This document shows positions 8,033 to 16,092 of a DNA stretch of 18,185 bases, one piece after another. The translations under genes were made by a program, and so were the position numbers. Origin of the DNA: Flavobacteriales bacterium (GTDB taxonomy: Bacteria > Bacteroidota > Bacteroidia > Flavobacteriales_D > Crocinitomicaceae); the NCBI GenBank assembly GCA_947461185.1, contig CANHJY010000003.1, forward strand, positions 1 to 18,185, in the 5' to 3' direction. Numbering within the stretch: the first letter of the stretch is position 1; every line of letters begins with the position of its first letter. Below the pieces are notes generated by a model. The model was not told where the DNA came from and ran no database searches. It saw only the letters and a list, made by a program, of their open reading frames with translations.

Positions 8033-9553
8033 ATGATGTATGACAAACTGTCACAGATTCTGAATTTATTACTATTTTTAGCAAAAAAAGTGATCATTTA
8101 CGCTTTACTTTTTATTGCCGCAATATCATTCGTCCTATGGTACTTTCCTGTGTTTCACATAAAAGGATTACCCCAATCAACGATGATGTTTGCCTTCTTA
8201 ACCAAAATTTTTATTGGTTTATTGTTGATTTATATTCACACCAAAACTTATGGAGAAGGCGATCTTAGTCATGACGGACAAACCTTCATGAATGAGGGCA
8301 AAACATTGAACGATGTTTTTTACAAATCACCCTCCTACTTCTTTCAACTGATGTTCGGAGTCGAACAATCATTGGAGTTTGCTTACCAAACTGAATATTG
8401 GTCACCTGGTGATTTAACTATAATTAACGACTCTAAAAACGTAATACGTCTGCATGCCATTATTCATTTCTTTTCAAGAAACAACATTGCAATTCACTTG
8501 TCCATATTTTGTTTCCTCGCTCTATTGGGTGTAAAACTTTTATTTCTTTCCATTAAAAGGTTCATTAAAATAAATCAATATCTTGCTTTTTGGATTTTAT
8601 TATTACCTCCGAGCACCATTTTCTGGACTTCCAGTCTAATGAAAGAATCTATTCTTATGCTGGGAATTGGACTGTTTGCCTATGCCTTACTATCAGCAAA
8701 TTCATTCAAGATTAGATTAATATATTTTCTGATAAGTATACCATTCTTAATCGGTTTTAAACCGTACGTCGGGTTATTCCTTATTTTAGCATTACTCTAT
8801 ATTCTATGGTCCAAATATCTTTTCAGAGACCAACAACTTTTAGCATTACCTATTGCAATCATATCAGTATTTCTTGCTGGTTTGCTCTTTCATGGAACCC
8901 GTGATAATATTGTTCACCATCTAACCAGAAAACAATTCGATTTTAGAAATGTAGGTAGAGGGGGACTTCATGCTTTATCAGATACTTGTTTTTATTATTT
9001 CAGACCAGATCAATATGATCGGCTTTCTATAAATAAAGGAGAAGTCCAACTTTTAAAAGAAACGGATGCTTTGATTATGCGCTTTGGCAGCACACAAGAA
9101 CCAATACCGATCCACCTAATTCCAAAAGGAGAGATCTGGAAGAATGTATACCAAACACCTGGATGCGAAAGTTTTATCGAAATAACCCCAATAAATAATT
9201 CTGCAATTCAACTTATTCAAAATATCCCTGAAGCATTGATTAACGCCCTTTTCCGACCATTTCCCAATGATGCAGGAAGTAAATTAAAGTACATTGCTAT
9301 ATTGGAAATTTTTGGAATGTTATTATTCATCGCTTTTACTTTCTGGAAAAGACGAAAATTACAATTGCCAGAAAAAAGAATTCTAATCTATCTTTCCATT
9401 TTCTCAGTTATGACATTGTTGCTTATTGGTTGGACAACGCCTGTTATCGGTGCAATTGTTCGTTATAGGTTTCCTGTTCAATTAGCAACTGTAATTGGAC
9501 TTCTTATTATTTTAAAACCATTAAAAATTAAATCTTGGAAAAATACGTATTAA
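8033..9553 (+). CDS. Multi-pass integral membrane protein of unknown function (possibly GT-C or EpsG-like)
   Basis: From the tandem ATG ATG at 8033 the protein is 506 residues with about ten hydrophobic segments. The frame is open back to an ATG at 7958, but that start would overlap htpG, so 8033 or 8036 is preferred. After the first two hydrophobic segments comes a loop with SHDGQTFMNEGKTLNDVF. Then come repeated membrane spans with FWTSSLMKESILMLGIGLF in the middle, a hydrophilic domain of about 130 residues (HHLTRKQFDFRN through the LIQNIPEALI region), and two or more final spans containing IVRYRFPVQLATVIG. A DG loop plus a later RYR-x-P membrane segment recalls lipid-linked-sugar glycosyltransferases of fold GT-C and EpsG-type proteins. 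This is inference from layout only; I recognise no family motif. It overlaps the next gene by 19 nt, so they are likely cotranscribed. TACTTTTC (8008-8015) is a near-match -7 element. Confidence 0.75.
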   Translation: MMYDKLSQILNLLLFLAKKVIIYALLFIAAISFVLWYFPVFHIKGLPQSTMMFAFLTKIFIGLLLIYIHTKTYGEGDLSHDGQTFMNEGKTLNDVFYKSPSYFFQLMFGVEQSLEFAYQTEYWSPGDLTIINDSKNVIRLHAIIHFFSRNNIAIHLSIFCFLALLGVKLLFLSIKRFIKINQYLAFWILLLPPSTIFWTSSLMKESILMLGIGLFAYALLSANSFKIRLIYFLISIPFLIGFKPYVGLFLILALLYILWSKYLFRDQQLLALPIAIISVFLAGLLFHGTRDNIVHHLTRKQFDFRNVGRGGLHALSDTCFYYFRPDQYDRLSINKGEVQLLKETDALIMRFGSTQEPIPIHLIPKGEIWKNVYQTPGCESFIEITPINNSAIQLIQNIPEALINALFRPFPNDAGSKLKYIAILEIFGMLLFIAFTFWKRRKLQLPEKRILIYLSIFSVMTLLLIGWTTPVIGAIVRYRFPVQLATVIGLLIILKPLKIKSWKNTY

Positions 9554-10290
9554 TTACAGGAGCAACATCAGGTTTCGGAAGAGCATGTGCTGAAATATTT
9601 GCGAGAAGCGGTTGGAATTTAATTATAACTGGCAGGAGATTAGAAAGACTTAATCTACTTAGTGGTGAATTATCTGCATTTGGAATTCAAGTACTTTCAT
9701 TAAATTTTGATGTTCAAGATGCTCATGCCGTTGAGAAGGCAATTCAGAACATTCCAACTGAAATACAAAATAATATTGAAATTTTAATCAATAATGCTGG
9801 ACTCGCTGCTGGTCGAGATGCTTTTCAAGATGGTAATTTTAGTGATTGGGAAAGGATGATTGACACCAATATAAAAGGGCTATTGTATGTATCTAAACCA
9901 ATTATTAAAATGATGATTGCAAACGGCAAAGGGCACATTATAAATATATCAAGTATTGCCGGTAAGGAAGTTTATCCTGCTGGTAATGTATATTGCGCAA
10001 GCAAACATGCCGTCGATTCCATATCAAAATCAATGCGCATGGATCTGGTTAAATTTGGAATTAAAGTGACCAACATAGCCCCTGGAGCTGCAGAAACGGA
10101 ATTCTCCTTAGTTCGATTTAAAGGGGATGAAAATTTAGCGAAACAGGTTTATGAAGGTTACCAACCTCTTTCGGCTAATGACATAGCAGAAATTGTTTAT
10201 TACACTGCAAATTTACCTAAGCATGTTTGTATCAACGACCTAGTTGTGACACCCACAGCACAGGCATCATCAACGATTTTTAATAAATAA
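9535..10290 (+). CDS. Short-chain dehydrogenase/reductase, YdfG-like, NADP(H)-dependent
   Basis: The 251-residue classical SDR shows every family motif. The cofactor glycine motif TGATSGFG is at residues 8-15. GRR (33-35) after the second strand has basic residues that favour NADP over NAD. NNAG lies at 86-89, with catalytic Asn112, Ser140 in NISSIAG, Tyr153 and Lys157 in YxxxK, then PGAAETEF at 183-190. The last segment resembles the PG-x-x-ETEF of the YdfG/3-hydroxy acid dehydrogenase subgroup, which oxidises serine, allo-threonine and similar hydroxy acids. The substrate here is not proven. The start must be TTG at 9535: an in-frame TAA lies at 9529-9531 and LITGATSG follows at once. It overlaps the membrane-protein gene by 19 nt. 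An AT-only inverted repeat follows the stop. Confidence 0.93.
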   Translation: MEKYVLITGATSGFGRACAEIFARSGWNLIITGRRLERLNLLSGELSAFGIQVLSLNFDVQDAHAVEKAIQNIPTEIQNNIEILINNAGLAAGRDAFQDGNFSDWERMIDTNIKGLLYVSKPIIKMMIANGKGHIINISSIAGKEVYPAGNVYCASKHAVDSISKSMRMDLVKFGIKVTNIAPGAAETEFSLVRFKGDENLAKQVYEGYQPLSANDIAEIVYYTANLPKHVCINDLVVTPTAQASSTIFNK

Positions 10291-10323
10291 TTTTTTTGTT
10301 CTTGTACAGTAATAAAAAAAATT
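10289..10323. repeat. AT-only inverted repeat after the dehydrogenase gene
   Basis: AATTTTTTT (10289-10297) is complementary to AAAAAAATT (10315-10323) across a 17-nt loop. An all-A/T stem is weak. It could help end transcription in both directions, or be chance in an AT-rich spacer. It lies in the 122-bp gap before the AsmA-like gene, whose only other visible element is the -7 box at 10381. Confidence 0.3.
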
Positions 10324-10380
10324 AATGAACGCTATAACAACTTTTAATTGTAGTCCAAAAATATTCATTTGTTATTCACT

Positions 10381-10388
10381 TACATTTG
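10381..10388 (+). promoter_or_regulatory. Candidate Bacteroidota -7 promoter element for the AsmA-like gene
   Basis: TACATTTG is an exact match to TAnnTTTG. It ends 24 nt before the ATG at 10413, so the leader would be about 17-20 nt. No clear -33 TTTG is found at the standard spacing; a TTTG at 10369 is too close. Confidence 0.5.
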
Positions 10389-10412
10389 AATTTACTTGAA
10401 GCCAGATAATTT

Positions 10413-13400
10413 ATGAGTGCTGCTAAGCAACGGTCAAGCTTTTTTATATTCAGAAAAAAATTCTGGATTAGATTTTTTCTGGCTATATTCCTTATACCAA
10501 CAATACTACTTTCCATTCTTTTGGGCATTGTCTATTATAAGCAGGATGCTATTGTTCAAGAATTATTAACTCAATTCAATGAAGATTTTGAGGGTAGCAT
10601 ACAATTGAAAGATAGCCATATTAGTCTTTTCGAATCCTTTCCATATATTTCTATCGATTTAGAGGATTTATACATTTATGAGGATAAAAGCACCTCAAAA
10701 AAATCTGAAATAGCTCATTTAAAGGACAGTTATATTGGATTTAGTCTATTTGATATTGTTAGTGGTAACATAGAAATTAAATCTCTTCACATTAAAAAAG
10801 GAGATATCAAATTAGTACAAGAAAAAGATGGTACATTGAATTTACTTAATGCACTTAAAAGCAAAAAGCCTGAAGAAGAAATTGAAAAAGATTTCAAAAT
10901 AAAGCTCAAATCCTTCAAATTAGAAGATATTAACTTAAGTAAATACAATGAGCTCAATCACTTACACATCAATTCTCATTTGCAAACAGTAGATACTGAA
11001 ATTGAAGGAAGCAACAAACATTTTGATCTTAATTTGAAAACAAACTTTGAGTTATCGGTAACCAAAGATGGGAAGAAAACCTTTTTGAAAAACAAACATT
11101 TCAATTTGTCCACAATATTGAAATTAGACCAAACTAAAAAATTGTTAACCATTGAGCCCACTGAGGTTAAATTAGAACAATCAACATTCAACATTCAGGG
11201 TAAAGTAGGTCTTTTGAAAAACGTCCCAATGGATTTAAAGTTTGAAGGTGAAAAACAGAATTTTAATTTATTCGTTGATCTTGCCCCAACCGAAATTGCA
11301 AATGCGCTTAATCAGTTTAAAAATAAAGGCAAAGTATATTTTAGTGGTAAAGTTAAAGGCGAATCCGCAAATGGAAGAACGCCGAAAATTGACATTGAAT
11401 TTGGTTGTAAAAATGGGGCTTTTAACAACAAAAAAACAGAAAAAACATTAGACCAAATAGACTTCTCAGGTAATTTTACAAATGGCAAGAATCATGATTT
11501 AAACACATCTGAATTAGTTATTAACCATTTCAGCGCAAGACCGGAAATTGGATTATTTAATGGTGATTTGGCGATCAAAAACTTCAATTCACCGGAAATC
11601 AGACTTGGTTTAAACGCAAATTTCAATTTAGACTTTATTGCAAGATTCATTAATTTAAAAGAATTTAAAGGTCTTAAGGGAAAAGTATTATTAAAATTAA
11701 ATTTTCATGATATCATTGATCTCAGTGCTCCGGAAAAAAGTATCAATAAACTGAATGAATCTTATTTAACAGAATTAACCATTGAAAACTTTAACATTGA
11801 AAACACAGGATTCAAGATACCACTAAGAGATTTAAATGTTCGAGCAGTTATGAAAGGTCATGAAGCAAAAATCGAGCATTTGAATTTAATATTAGGAGAA
11901 ACAGATTTAAAGATGAACGGAAGTATAAGTGATTTACCGGCGGTACTTCATTCAAAGTCAATTCCTATAGCTTGCAATTTAAACATTGAATCAGAGAAAA
12001 TTAATTTACGTGAATTGTTCTCCTTTCAAAGTCCTACAGAAACTCATGAAAAAATAGAAGATTTTAAACTGAATTTGAAATTCAAAACAACTGGTTTTGA
12101 TTTAAGGAACTTTAAATATTTACCGAAAGGAGAATTTTTTATCAGGAATTTTTACGCCAAATTCAAACAATATCCGCATACAATCCATGATTTTTTTGCA
12201 GACATTATTATTGCGGATAAAGACTTTAAAATTATTGATTTCAAAGGAATTTTAGATCAATCAGATTTTCATTTTAACGGCTTTTTAAGAAACTACCATC
12301 TTTGCTTTGAAAACGAGACCGAAGGTAATGTCTATCTAGAATTTGATATAGATTCAAAGAAATTAATCTTGGAAAATCTTCTTTCTTATAATGGAATAAA
12401 TTACTTGCCTCCTGAATATCGTCACGAAGAAATAGATCAATTATTATTTCATGGCACAACAAGCATGTATTTCTCAAGTGGTCAACTAAAGTCACTTGAG
12501 TTCGATTTATCTAATTTCTCTGGAAAAATGAAAATTCATCCTTTGAAATTTGAGAACTTTTCTTCAAAAATTGAAATCAATAATGATTTGATCAAAATAG
12601 CGCATTTTAAAGGCAAAATGGGTAAATCAAATTTCGACTTAAATTTTATTCATTTTTGGGACCTTAACGACCATTCAAAATTAAATTATTTAAATCTCAG
12701 TGCTGATTTTATTGACATTGATGAAATCATCAATTATAACCCACCCCCTCAATATGATTCAACTTCATCGCATTCTGTTGATCATCAGCCAGAATTCAGT
12801 TTATTCGATTTACCATTTTACAATATTTCTTCTAAAATTCAAGTTAAAAAATTAAATTACCATCAGCATTTTCTTGATCATTTCAATTTTGAATTTGAAT
12901 CCAATCATAAAAAGACATATAGTATTAAAATATTATCATTTCAAACCGCAGAAGGTGCGATTACAATGAATGGAACACTACATGCATCAAACTACGATAA
13001 AATTTATTTTACCCCGAATATTAAAATTTCACATCTTGATTTAGATAAATTCATGCTGAAATTTGAAAATTTTGGCCAAGATTATGTAGTTTCTGATAAT
13101 TTACATGGCTATTTCAATGGAGAAATCAGTGGTCTTATTCATTTAAATCCTGATTTAACGCCAAAAATTGACGATTCTGAATTACTGATAAAAATGCTTG
13201 TTACTGAAGGAAAAATCGAAAACTTTGCTCCTTTAAAAGTACTTGAAAATTATTTTGAAGATAAAAATTTAAATCGTGTGGCCTTCGACACCTTACAAAA
13301 CGAAATTTCAGTAATTAACGGAATAGTGACTATACCCAAAATGACAATTAATTCTACGCTTGGTTTCATGGAAATAAGCGGGACACAAAAAATGACTAGT

Positions 13401-13613
13401 TTAATGGAAATGGATTACATTATTGGGGTCCCATGGAAAATGATTGGAAATGTTGCGGCAAACAAACTTTTCAAAAGAAATAAAGAAAATGAAGCGTCTG
13501 AAGATGAAATACAATACAAAAATGAAAAATCAAAATTCGTTTATTTGACTTTAAAGGGAAGTTTAAACGATTATCAAGTTCAATTGATTAGAAAGAAAAA
13601 AGTGAAAAACTAA
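10413..13613 (+). CDS. Large AsmA-like envelope protein
   Basis: This is the largest gene in the window (1066 residues). A basic N-terminus (RKKFWIR) precedes one membrane span (about 19-41); the rest is predicted extracytoplasmic and strand-rich. The pattern right after the span, SIQLKDSHISLFESFPYIS, followed by many repeats of short strands with N, K, F and I, is that of AsmA/TamB/YhdP-type proteins. These form long hydrophobic grooves and are linked to phospholipid traffic between inner and outer membranes. The C-terminus with KMTINSTLGFMEISGTQKM and a final LTLKGSLNDYQVQLIRKK matches the conserved AsmA C-terminal region of Bacteroidota proteins. Family assignment rests on this layout. It has its own promoter-like box and ends 1 nt from the convergent NUDIX gene. 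No partner gene is evident. Confidence 0.85.
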   Translation: MSAAKQRSSFFIFRKKFWIRFFLAIFLIPTILLSILLGIVYYKQDAIVQELLTQFNEDFEGSIQLKDSHISLFESFPYISIDLEDLYIYEDKSTSKKSEIAHLKDSYIGFSLFDIVSGNIEIKSLHIKKGDIKLVQEKDGTLNLLNALKSKKPEEEIEKDFKIKLKSFKLEDINLSKYNELNHLHINSHLQTVDTEIEGSNKHFDLNLKTNFELSVTKDGKKTFLKNKHFNLSTILKLDQTKKLLTIEPTEVKLEQSTFNIQGKVGLLKNVPMDLKFEGEKQNFNLFVDLAPTEIANALNQFKNKGKVYFSGKVKGESANGRTPKIDIEFGCKNGAFNNKKTEKTLDQIDFSGNFTNGKNHDLNTSELVINHFSARPEIGLFNGDLAIKNFNSPEIRLGLNANFNLDFIARFINLKEFKGLKGKVLLKLNFHDIIDLSAPEKSINKLNESYLTELTIENFNIENTGFKIPLRDLNVRAVMKGHEAKIEHLNLILGETDLKMNGSISDLPAVLHSKSIPIACNLNIESEKINLRELFSFQSPTETHEKIEDFKLNLKFKTTGFDLRNFKYLPKGEFFIRNFYAKFKQYPHTIHDFFADIIIADKDFKIIDFKGILDQSDFHFNGFLRNYHLCFENETEGNVYLEFDIDSKKLILENLLSYNGINYLPPEYRHEEIDQLLFHGTTSMYFSSGQLKSLEFDLSNFSGKMKIHPLKFENFSSKIEINNDLIKIAHFKGKMGKSNFDLNFIHFWDLNDHSKLNYLNLSADFIDIDEIINYNPPPQYDSTSSHSVDHQPEFSLFDLPFYNISSKIQVKKLNYHQHFLDHFNFEFESNHKKTYSIKILSFQTAEGAITMNGTLHASNYDKIYFTPNIKISHLDLDKFMLKFENFGQDYVVSDNLHGYFNGEISGLIHLNPDLTPKIDDSELLIKMLVTEGKIENFAPLKVLENYFEDKNLNRVAFDTLQNEISVINGIVTIPKMTINSTLGFMEISGTQKMTSLMEMDYIIGVPWKMIGNVAANKLFKRNKENEASEDEIQYKNEKSKFVYLTLKGSLNDYQVQLIRKKKVKN

Positions 13614-13614
13614 A

Positions 13615-14232
13615 CTACAAATGAGCTGTATGATATCCAAAACTTGCTACGACCTCTTTAATTGATTCAAAAGTTTGATCTAGGAAAAGTTTTTTGTCAT
13701 GAATAGTTAACCAATCAGCCCGCGTTATTCCCTCTTCTACTTGCGGCGTCAATTGTTGTTTTTCATTGCACTCAAAATGATACCAGAATGTCCTTTTAAT
13801 AAATAAATGATTGTTCATTTCATAAGTATGAAAGGTGTTGCAAATTGACTTCACAAAATGCAGATCCAAAATGCCGCATTCTTCTTCAATTTCTCTTTTT
13901 GCGCCTTGTATTGGATCTTCATTTTTCTCCAATTTCCCTTTAGGTAAATCCCAAAAATTATTTCTGAAAATAGCTAAAAAGTAATTTTCAAAAGTGACTA
14001 TTCCTCCTGCAGCGTCAATAAAATTAAAGTTGCAAACGAAATTTTTCCAAGACCTTTCAGCGCTTGCGCAAACAATAAAAATTTGTTTTGAAACAGGCAG
14101 TTTCTCAATAAAATCGGCATATGACAGGAAAGGTAGCATGTCAAATTCTTCCATCACGCATTGCTCGTGATTCAAATTTTGTGAGGAATCTGTGAAAACG
14201 ATTTTCTTATTGTCAACAAAAACTTCGTACAT
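13615..14232 (-). CDS. NUDIX hydrolase with N-terminal extension
   Basis: From ATG 14232 the protein is 205 residues. The complete Nudix box GX5EX7REUXEEXGU is at 99-121: Gly99, Glu105, Arg113-Glu114, Glu117-Glu118, Gly120, all present, with DLPKGKLEKNED leading in. Such enzymes hydrolyse nucleoside diphosphates linked to another moiety; the substrate is unknown. Residues 1-75 form an extra domain (MYEVFVDNKKIVFTD at its start) that, as I recall, is standard in a Bacteroidota NUDIX family found beside pyrE. The frame is open 24 codons further to 14304, but that start would lie inside pyrE. The starts of this gene and pyrE are only 7 bp apart. The stop TAG is 1 nt from the AsmA-like stop. Confidence 0.92.
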   Translation of the reverse strand: MYEVFVDNKKIVFTDSSQNLNHEQCVMEEFDMLPFLSYADFIEKLPVSKQIFIVCASAERSWKNFVCNFNFIDAAGGIVTFENYFLAIFRNNFWDLPKGKLEKNEDPIQGAKREIEEECGILDLHFVKSICNTFHTYEMNNHLFIKRTFWYHFECNEKQQLTPQVEEGITRADWLTIHDKKLFLDQTFESIKEVVASFGYHTAHL

Positions 14233-14235
14233 TTG
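14228..14235 (+). promoter_or_regulatory. Candidate -7 promoter element for pyrE, overlapping the NUDIX start codon
   Basis: TACATTTG matches TAnnTTTG exactly and ends 4 nt before the pyrE ATG. Its bases 14230-14232 (CAT) are the start codon of the divergent NUDIX gene. Use of this box would make pyrE mRNA leaderless or nearly so. A TTG at 14210 is 15 nt upstream of the box, shorter than the usual spacing. Confidence 0.4.
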
Positions 14236-14239
14236 GATT

Positions 14240-14881
14240 ATGATTTTCAATAAAGACAAGGCATTAAAAGTAGCAGAATTTTTATTACAAATAAAGGCTA
14301 TCAAATTACAACCTAAAAATCCTTACAAATGGGCATCAGGTTGGAATTCTCCTATTTATTGCGATAATAGAATAACGCTTTCTTATCCGAATATTCGTAC
14401 ATTTATTCGTCAATCATATTCCGAAGCAGTTCTTGAATATTTTGGAAAACCGGATGTCATTGCTGGAGTGGCAACTGGAGGATTAGCTCAAGGAGCCCTT
14501 GTTGCGCAAGAATTAGGTCTTCCATTTATATATGTTCGAAGTGAGGCAAAATCTCATGGAATGGGAAACCAAATAGAAGGTGCTTTTGAAAAAGGTCAAA
14601 AAGTAGTTGTTATTGAGGATTTAATATCCACAGGCGGAAGTTCAATTAAGGCAATCGAAGCACTTCAGGAAGCTGAATTGGATGTCAAAGGGTTAATCGC
14701 CATTTTTTCTTATGGTTTTAAAGTAGCTGAAGAGAACTTTCAAAAAGTAAATTGTCCTTTCATCACCTTAACAAATTATGATTTGATGATCGAAAGCGCA
14801 TTGAATAAAGATTATGTTACAGAAGCAGATATGAATTCACTTCGAGAATGGAAGGAAGATCCCGCTAACTGGTTAAAATAA
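14240..14881 (+). CDS. pyrE: Orotate phosphoribosyltransferase
   Basis: PyrE makes orotidine 5'-phosphate from orotate and PRPP, the fifth step of UMP synthesis, as a cytoplasmic dimer. The 213-residue length is typical. Visible motifs are WASGWNSPIYCDNR (31-44) for orotate binding, GVATGG (76-81), the flexible catalytic loop KSHGMGNQIEG (104-114) with Lys104 and His106, and the PRPP motif VVVIEDLISTGGS (122-134) with Glu126-Asp127. The start MIFNKDKALKVAEFLLQIKAI fits family N-termini. The frame opens 16 codons earlier at 14192, but that start would lie within the NUDIX gene. The SRPBCC gene follows after 2 nt, so the two form an operon. Confidence 0.97.
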   Translation: MIFNKDKALKVAEFLLQIKAIKLQPKNPYKWASGWNSPIYCDNRITLSYPNIRTFIRQSYSEAVLEYFGKPDVIAGVATGGLAQGALVAQELGLPFIYVRSEAKSHGMGNQIEGAFEKGQKVVVIEDLISTGGSSIKAIEALQEAELDVKGLIAIFSYGFKVAEENFQKVNCPFITLTNYDLMIESALNKDYVTEADMNSLREWKEDPANWLK

Positions 14882-14883
14882 AA

Positions 14884-15294
14884 ATGAAAATTACGAGTCA
14901 GCCATCACAAGTAAATGCTTCAATTTCCCAATTGAATAACTTTTTGTGCGATTGTCATAATTATATTTATTTGCTACCTCAAGATCAAATTTCTGAATGG
15001 AAGGCTGAAGCGGAATGGTGCTCATTTAAAGTGCAAGGAGGAATTATTATCACACTAGTTCTGGACAAAGAAAATACGACGGATCATACCATAAAATTAA
15101 AAAGTGGTGAAAAATCTCCTTTTCCATTTCAATTAACAATCAACTTAAAAGAAATTAATGACATAACTGAAGGTTATATCATTTTCGATGGCGATGTGAA
15201 TGTCTTTCTTAAAATGATGATAGAACGACCATTAACCAATTTGTTCAACACAATGACGGGAAATCTCAAATTACACTTTCAAGCCTCCAACTGA
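14884..15294 (+). CDS. SRPBCC-fold (Bet v 1/START-like) small protein
   Basis: The 136-residue protein has no membrane span or signal. Its order of segments fits the SRPBCC helix-grip fold: an opening MKITSQPSQVNASISQLNNFL, a central run of amphipathic strands (WCSFKVQGGIIITLVL, PFPFQLTINLKEI) and a C-terminal helix (VNVFLKMMIERPLTNLFNTM). Proteins of this fold bind hydrophobic ligands in a cavity. A gene of this type commonly sits between pyrE and birA in Flavobacteriia, which supports the call more than any single motif. No catalytic residue is identifiable and the ligand is unknown. It starts 2 nt after pyrE, and its last 29 nt overlap the convergent birA. Confidence 0.75.
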   Translation: MKITSQPSQVNASISQLNNFLCDCHNYIYLLPQDQISEWKAEAEWCSFKVQGGIIITLVLDKENTTDHTIKLKSGEKSPFPFQLTINLKEINDITEGYIIFDGDVNVFLKMMIERPLTNLFNTMTGNLKLHFQASN

Positions 15295-16006
15295 TTTGTT
15301 TAGCGCCATATGAGCGTATTTCATTGCCTACTCTAAGTTGAAGATAACCATGTTCTGAAACATCTAAAACATTTCCTTCAAATATCCCATTTTCATCCTC
15401 AAAAACTAGCGTTTTATTTCTTTTAAAAAGCGAATCGCGATATTTTTCAATGATGTACAAATGATTTCTTACTTGATGCTCTTCATACCATCTGTTAAAA
15501 TGTATTAGAAATTTCGTTAAAACTTGGAAAGGTTGAATTTTTACTAGAATTTGATCGAATATACAGGTAGTACCATCAATACTTGGGCAACTATTTACAT
15601 TCAATCCTAACCCAATAATTGCGGATTTAATCCAATTACCTTGTATAGCATTTTCAATTAATATTCCCGCTATTTTTCTATCGTTGACATAGATGTCATT
15701 TGGCCATTTTATTTCCGCTACAATATTAAATTCCTTTAAAACATCTACAACACTTAAAGAAGTAATACACGTTAGATAAAATTGCTGTTCTACTGACAAA
15801 TTGTCCGGCAATAAAACAATGGAAGATGTTAAATTATCTCCACTTGCTGCAAACCATTTCGAACCCCTTTGTCCTTTGCCTAGATACTGTTCATCTGCCA
15901 AAATAACAGTGCCATGAGGGCAATTACCTTGAAGAATCATATTGGCAGCATAATTGTTCGTGGAATCTACACGTTCAAGGTTTATTATTTTGGCACCAAT
16001 CTTCAT
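15266..16006 (-). CDS. birA: Biotin--[acetyl-CoA-carboxylase] ligase, without DNA-binding domain
   Basis: The enzyme makes biotinyl-AMP and attaches biotin to the carrier protein of acetyl-CoA carboxylase and other carboxylases. The 246-residue protein begins directly with the catalytic domain. DSTNNYA (14-20) is the biotin-binding serine motif, GKGQRGSKW (43-51) the glycine-rich adenylate loop, and IKWPNDIYVNDRKIAGILIE (99-118) holds the KWPND signature and Lys111. IIGLGLNVNS is at 130-139. The N-terminal helix-turn-helix of E. coli BirA is absent, so this is a class I ligase that should not repress a biotin operon. It is convergent with the SRPBCC gene (29-nt overlap, stop TGA 15268-15266) and divergent from rsfS (86 bp). 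Confidence 0.96.
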   Translation of the reverse strand: MKIGAKIINLERVDSTNNYAANMILQGNCPHGTVILADEQYLGKGQRGSKWFAASGDNLTSSIVLLPDNLSVEQQFYLTCITSLSVVDVLKEFNIVAEIKWPNDIYVNDRKIAGILIENAIQGNWIKSAIIGLGLNVNSCPSIDGTTCIFDQILVKIQPFQVLTKFLIHFNRWYEEHQVRNHLYIIEKYRDSLFKRNKTLVFEDENGIFEGNVLDVSEHGYLQLRVGNEIRSYGAKQISWRLESVI

Positions 16007-16056
16007 AGAATAACGAATTGAATGAGGTTACAATGATCAAAATTAAAATTTAAAGT

Positions 16057-16064
16057 TAGTTTTG
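16057..16064 (+). promoter_or_regulatory. Candidate Bacteroidota -7 promoter element for rsfS-ftsH
   Basis: TAGTTTTG matches TAnnTTTG exactly. It ends 28 nt before the TTG start of rsfS, giving a leader of about 20-24 nt. No TTTG or TTG occurs at the normal -33 distance. It lies in the 86-bp gap between the divergent birA and rsfS starts. Confidence 0.45.
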
Positions 16065-16092
16065 TATTACGTTAAATTAATGATTTAAAAAA

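Noticed and set aside
8041..8053. Palindrome TGACA-AAC-TGTCA near the htpG/membrane-protein divergent starts, as an operator
   Set aside because: Arms are only 5 bp and do not extend. Inverted repeats of this size are expected many times by chance in 18 kb, and it lies inside the plus-strand coding sequence.
14192..14239. Longer pyrE starting at 14192 and longer NUDIX protein starting at 14304
   Set aside because: Each extension would run through the other gene's N-terminus, and the added residues do not fit the families. ATGs at 14240 and 14232 match the expected N-termini.
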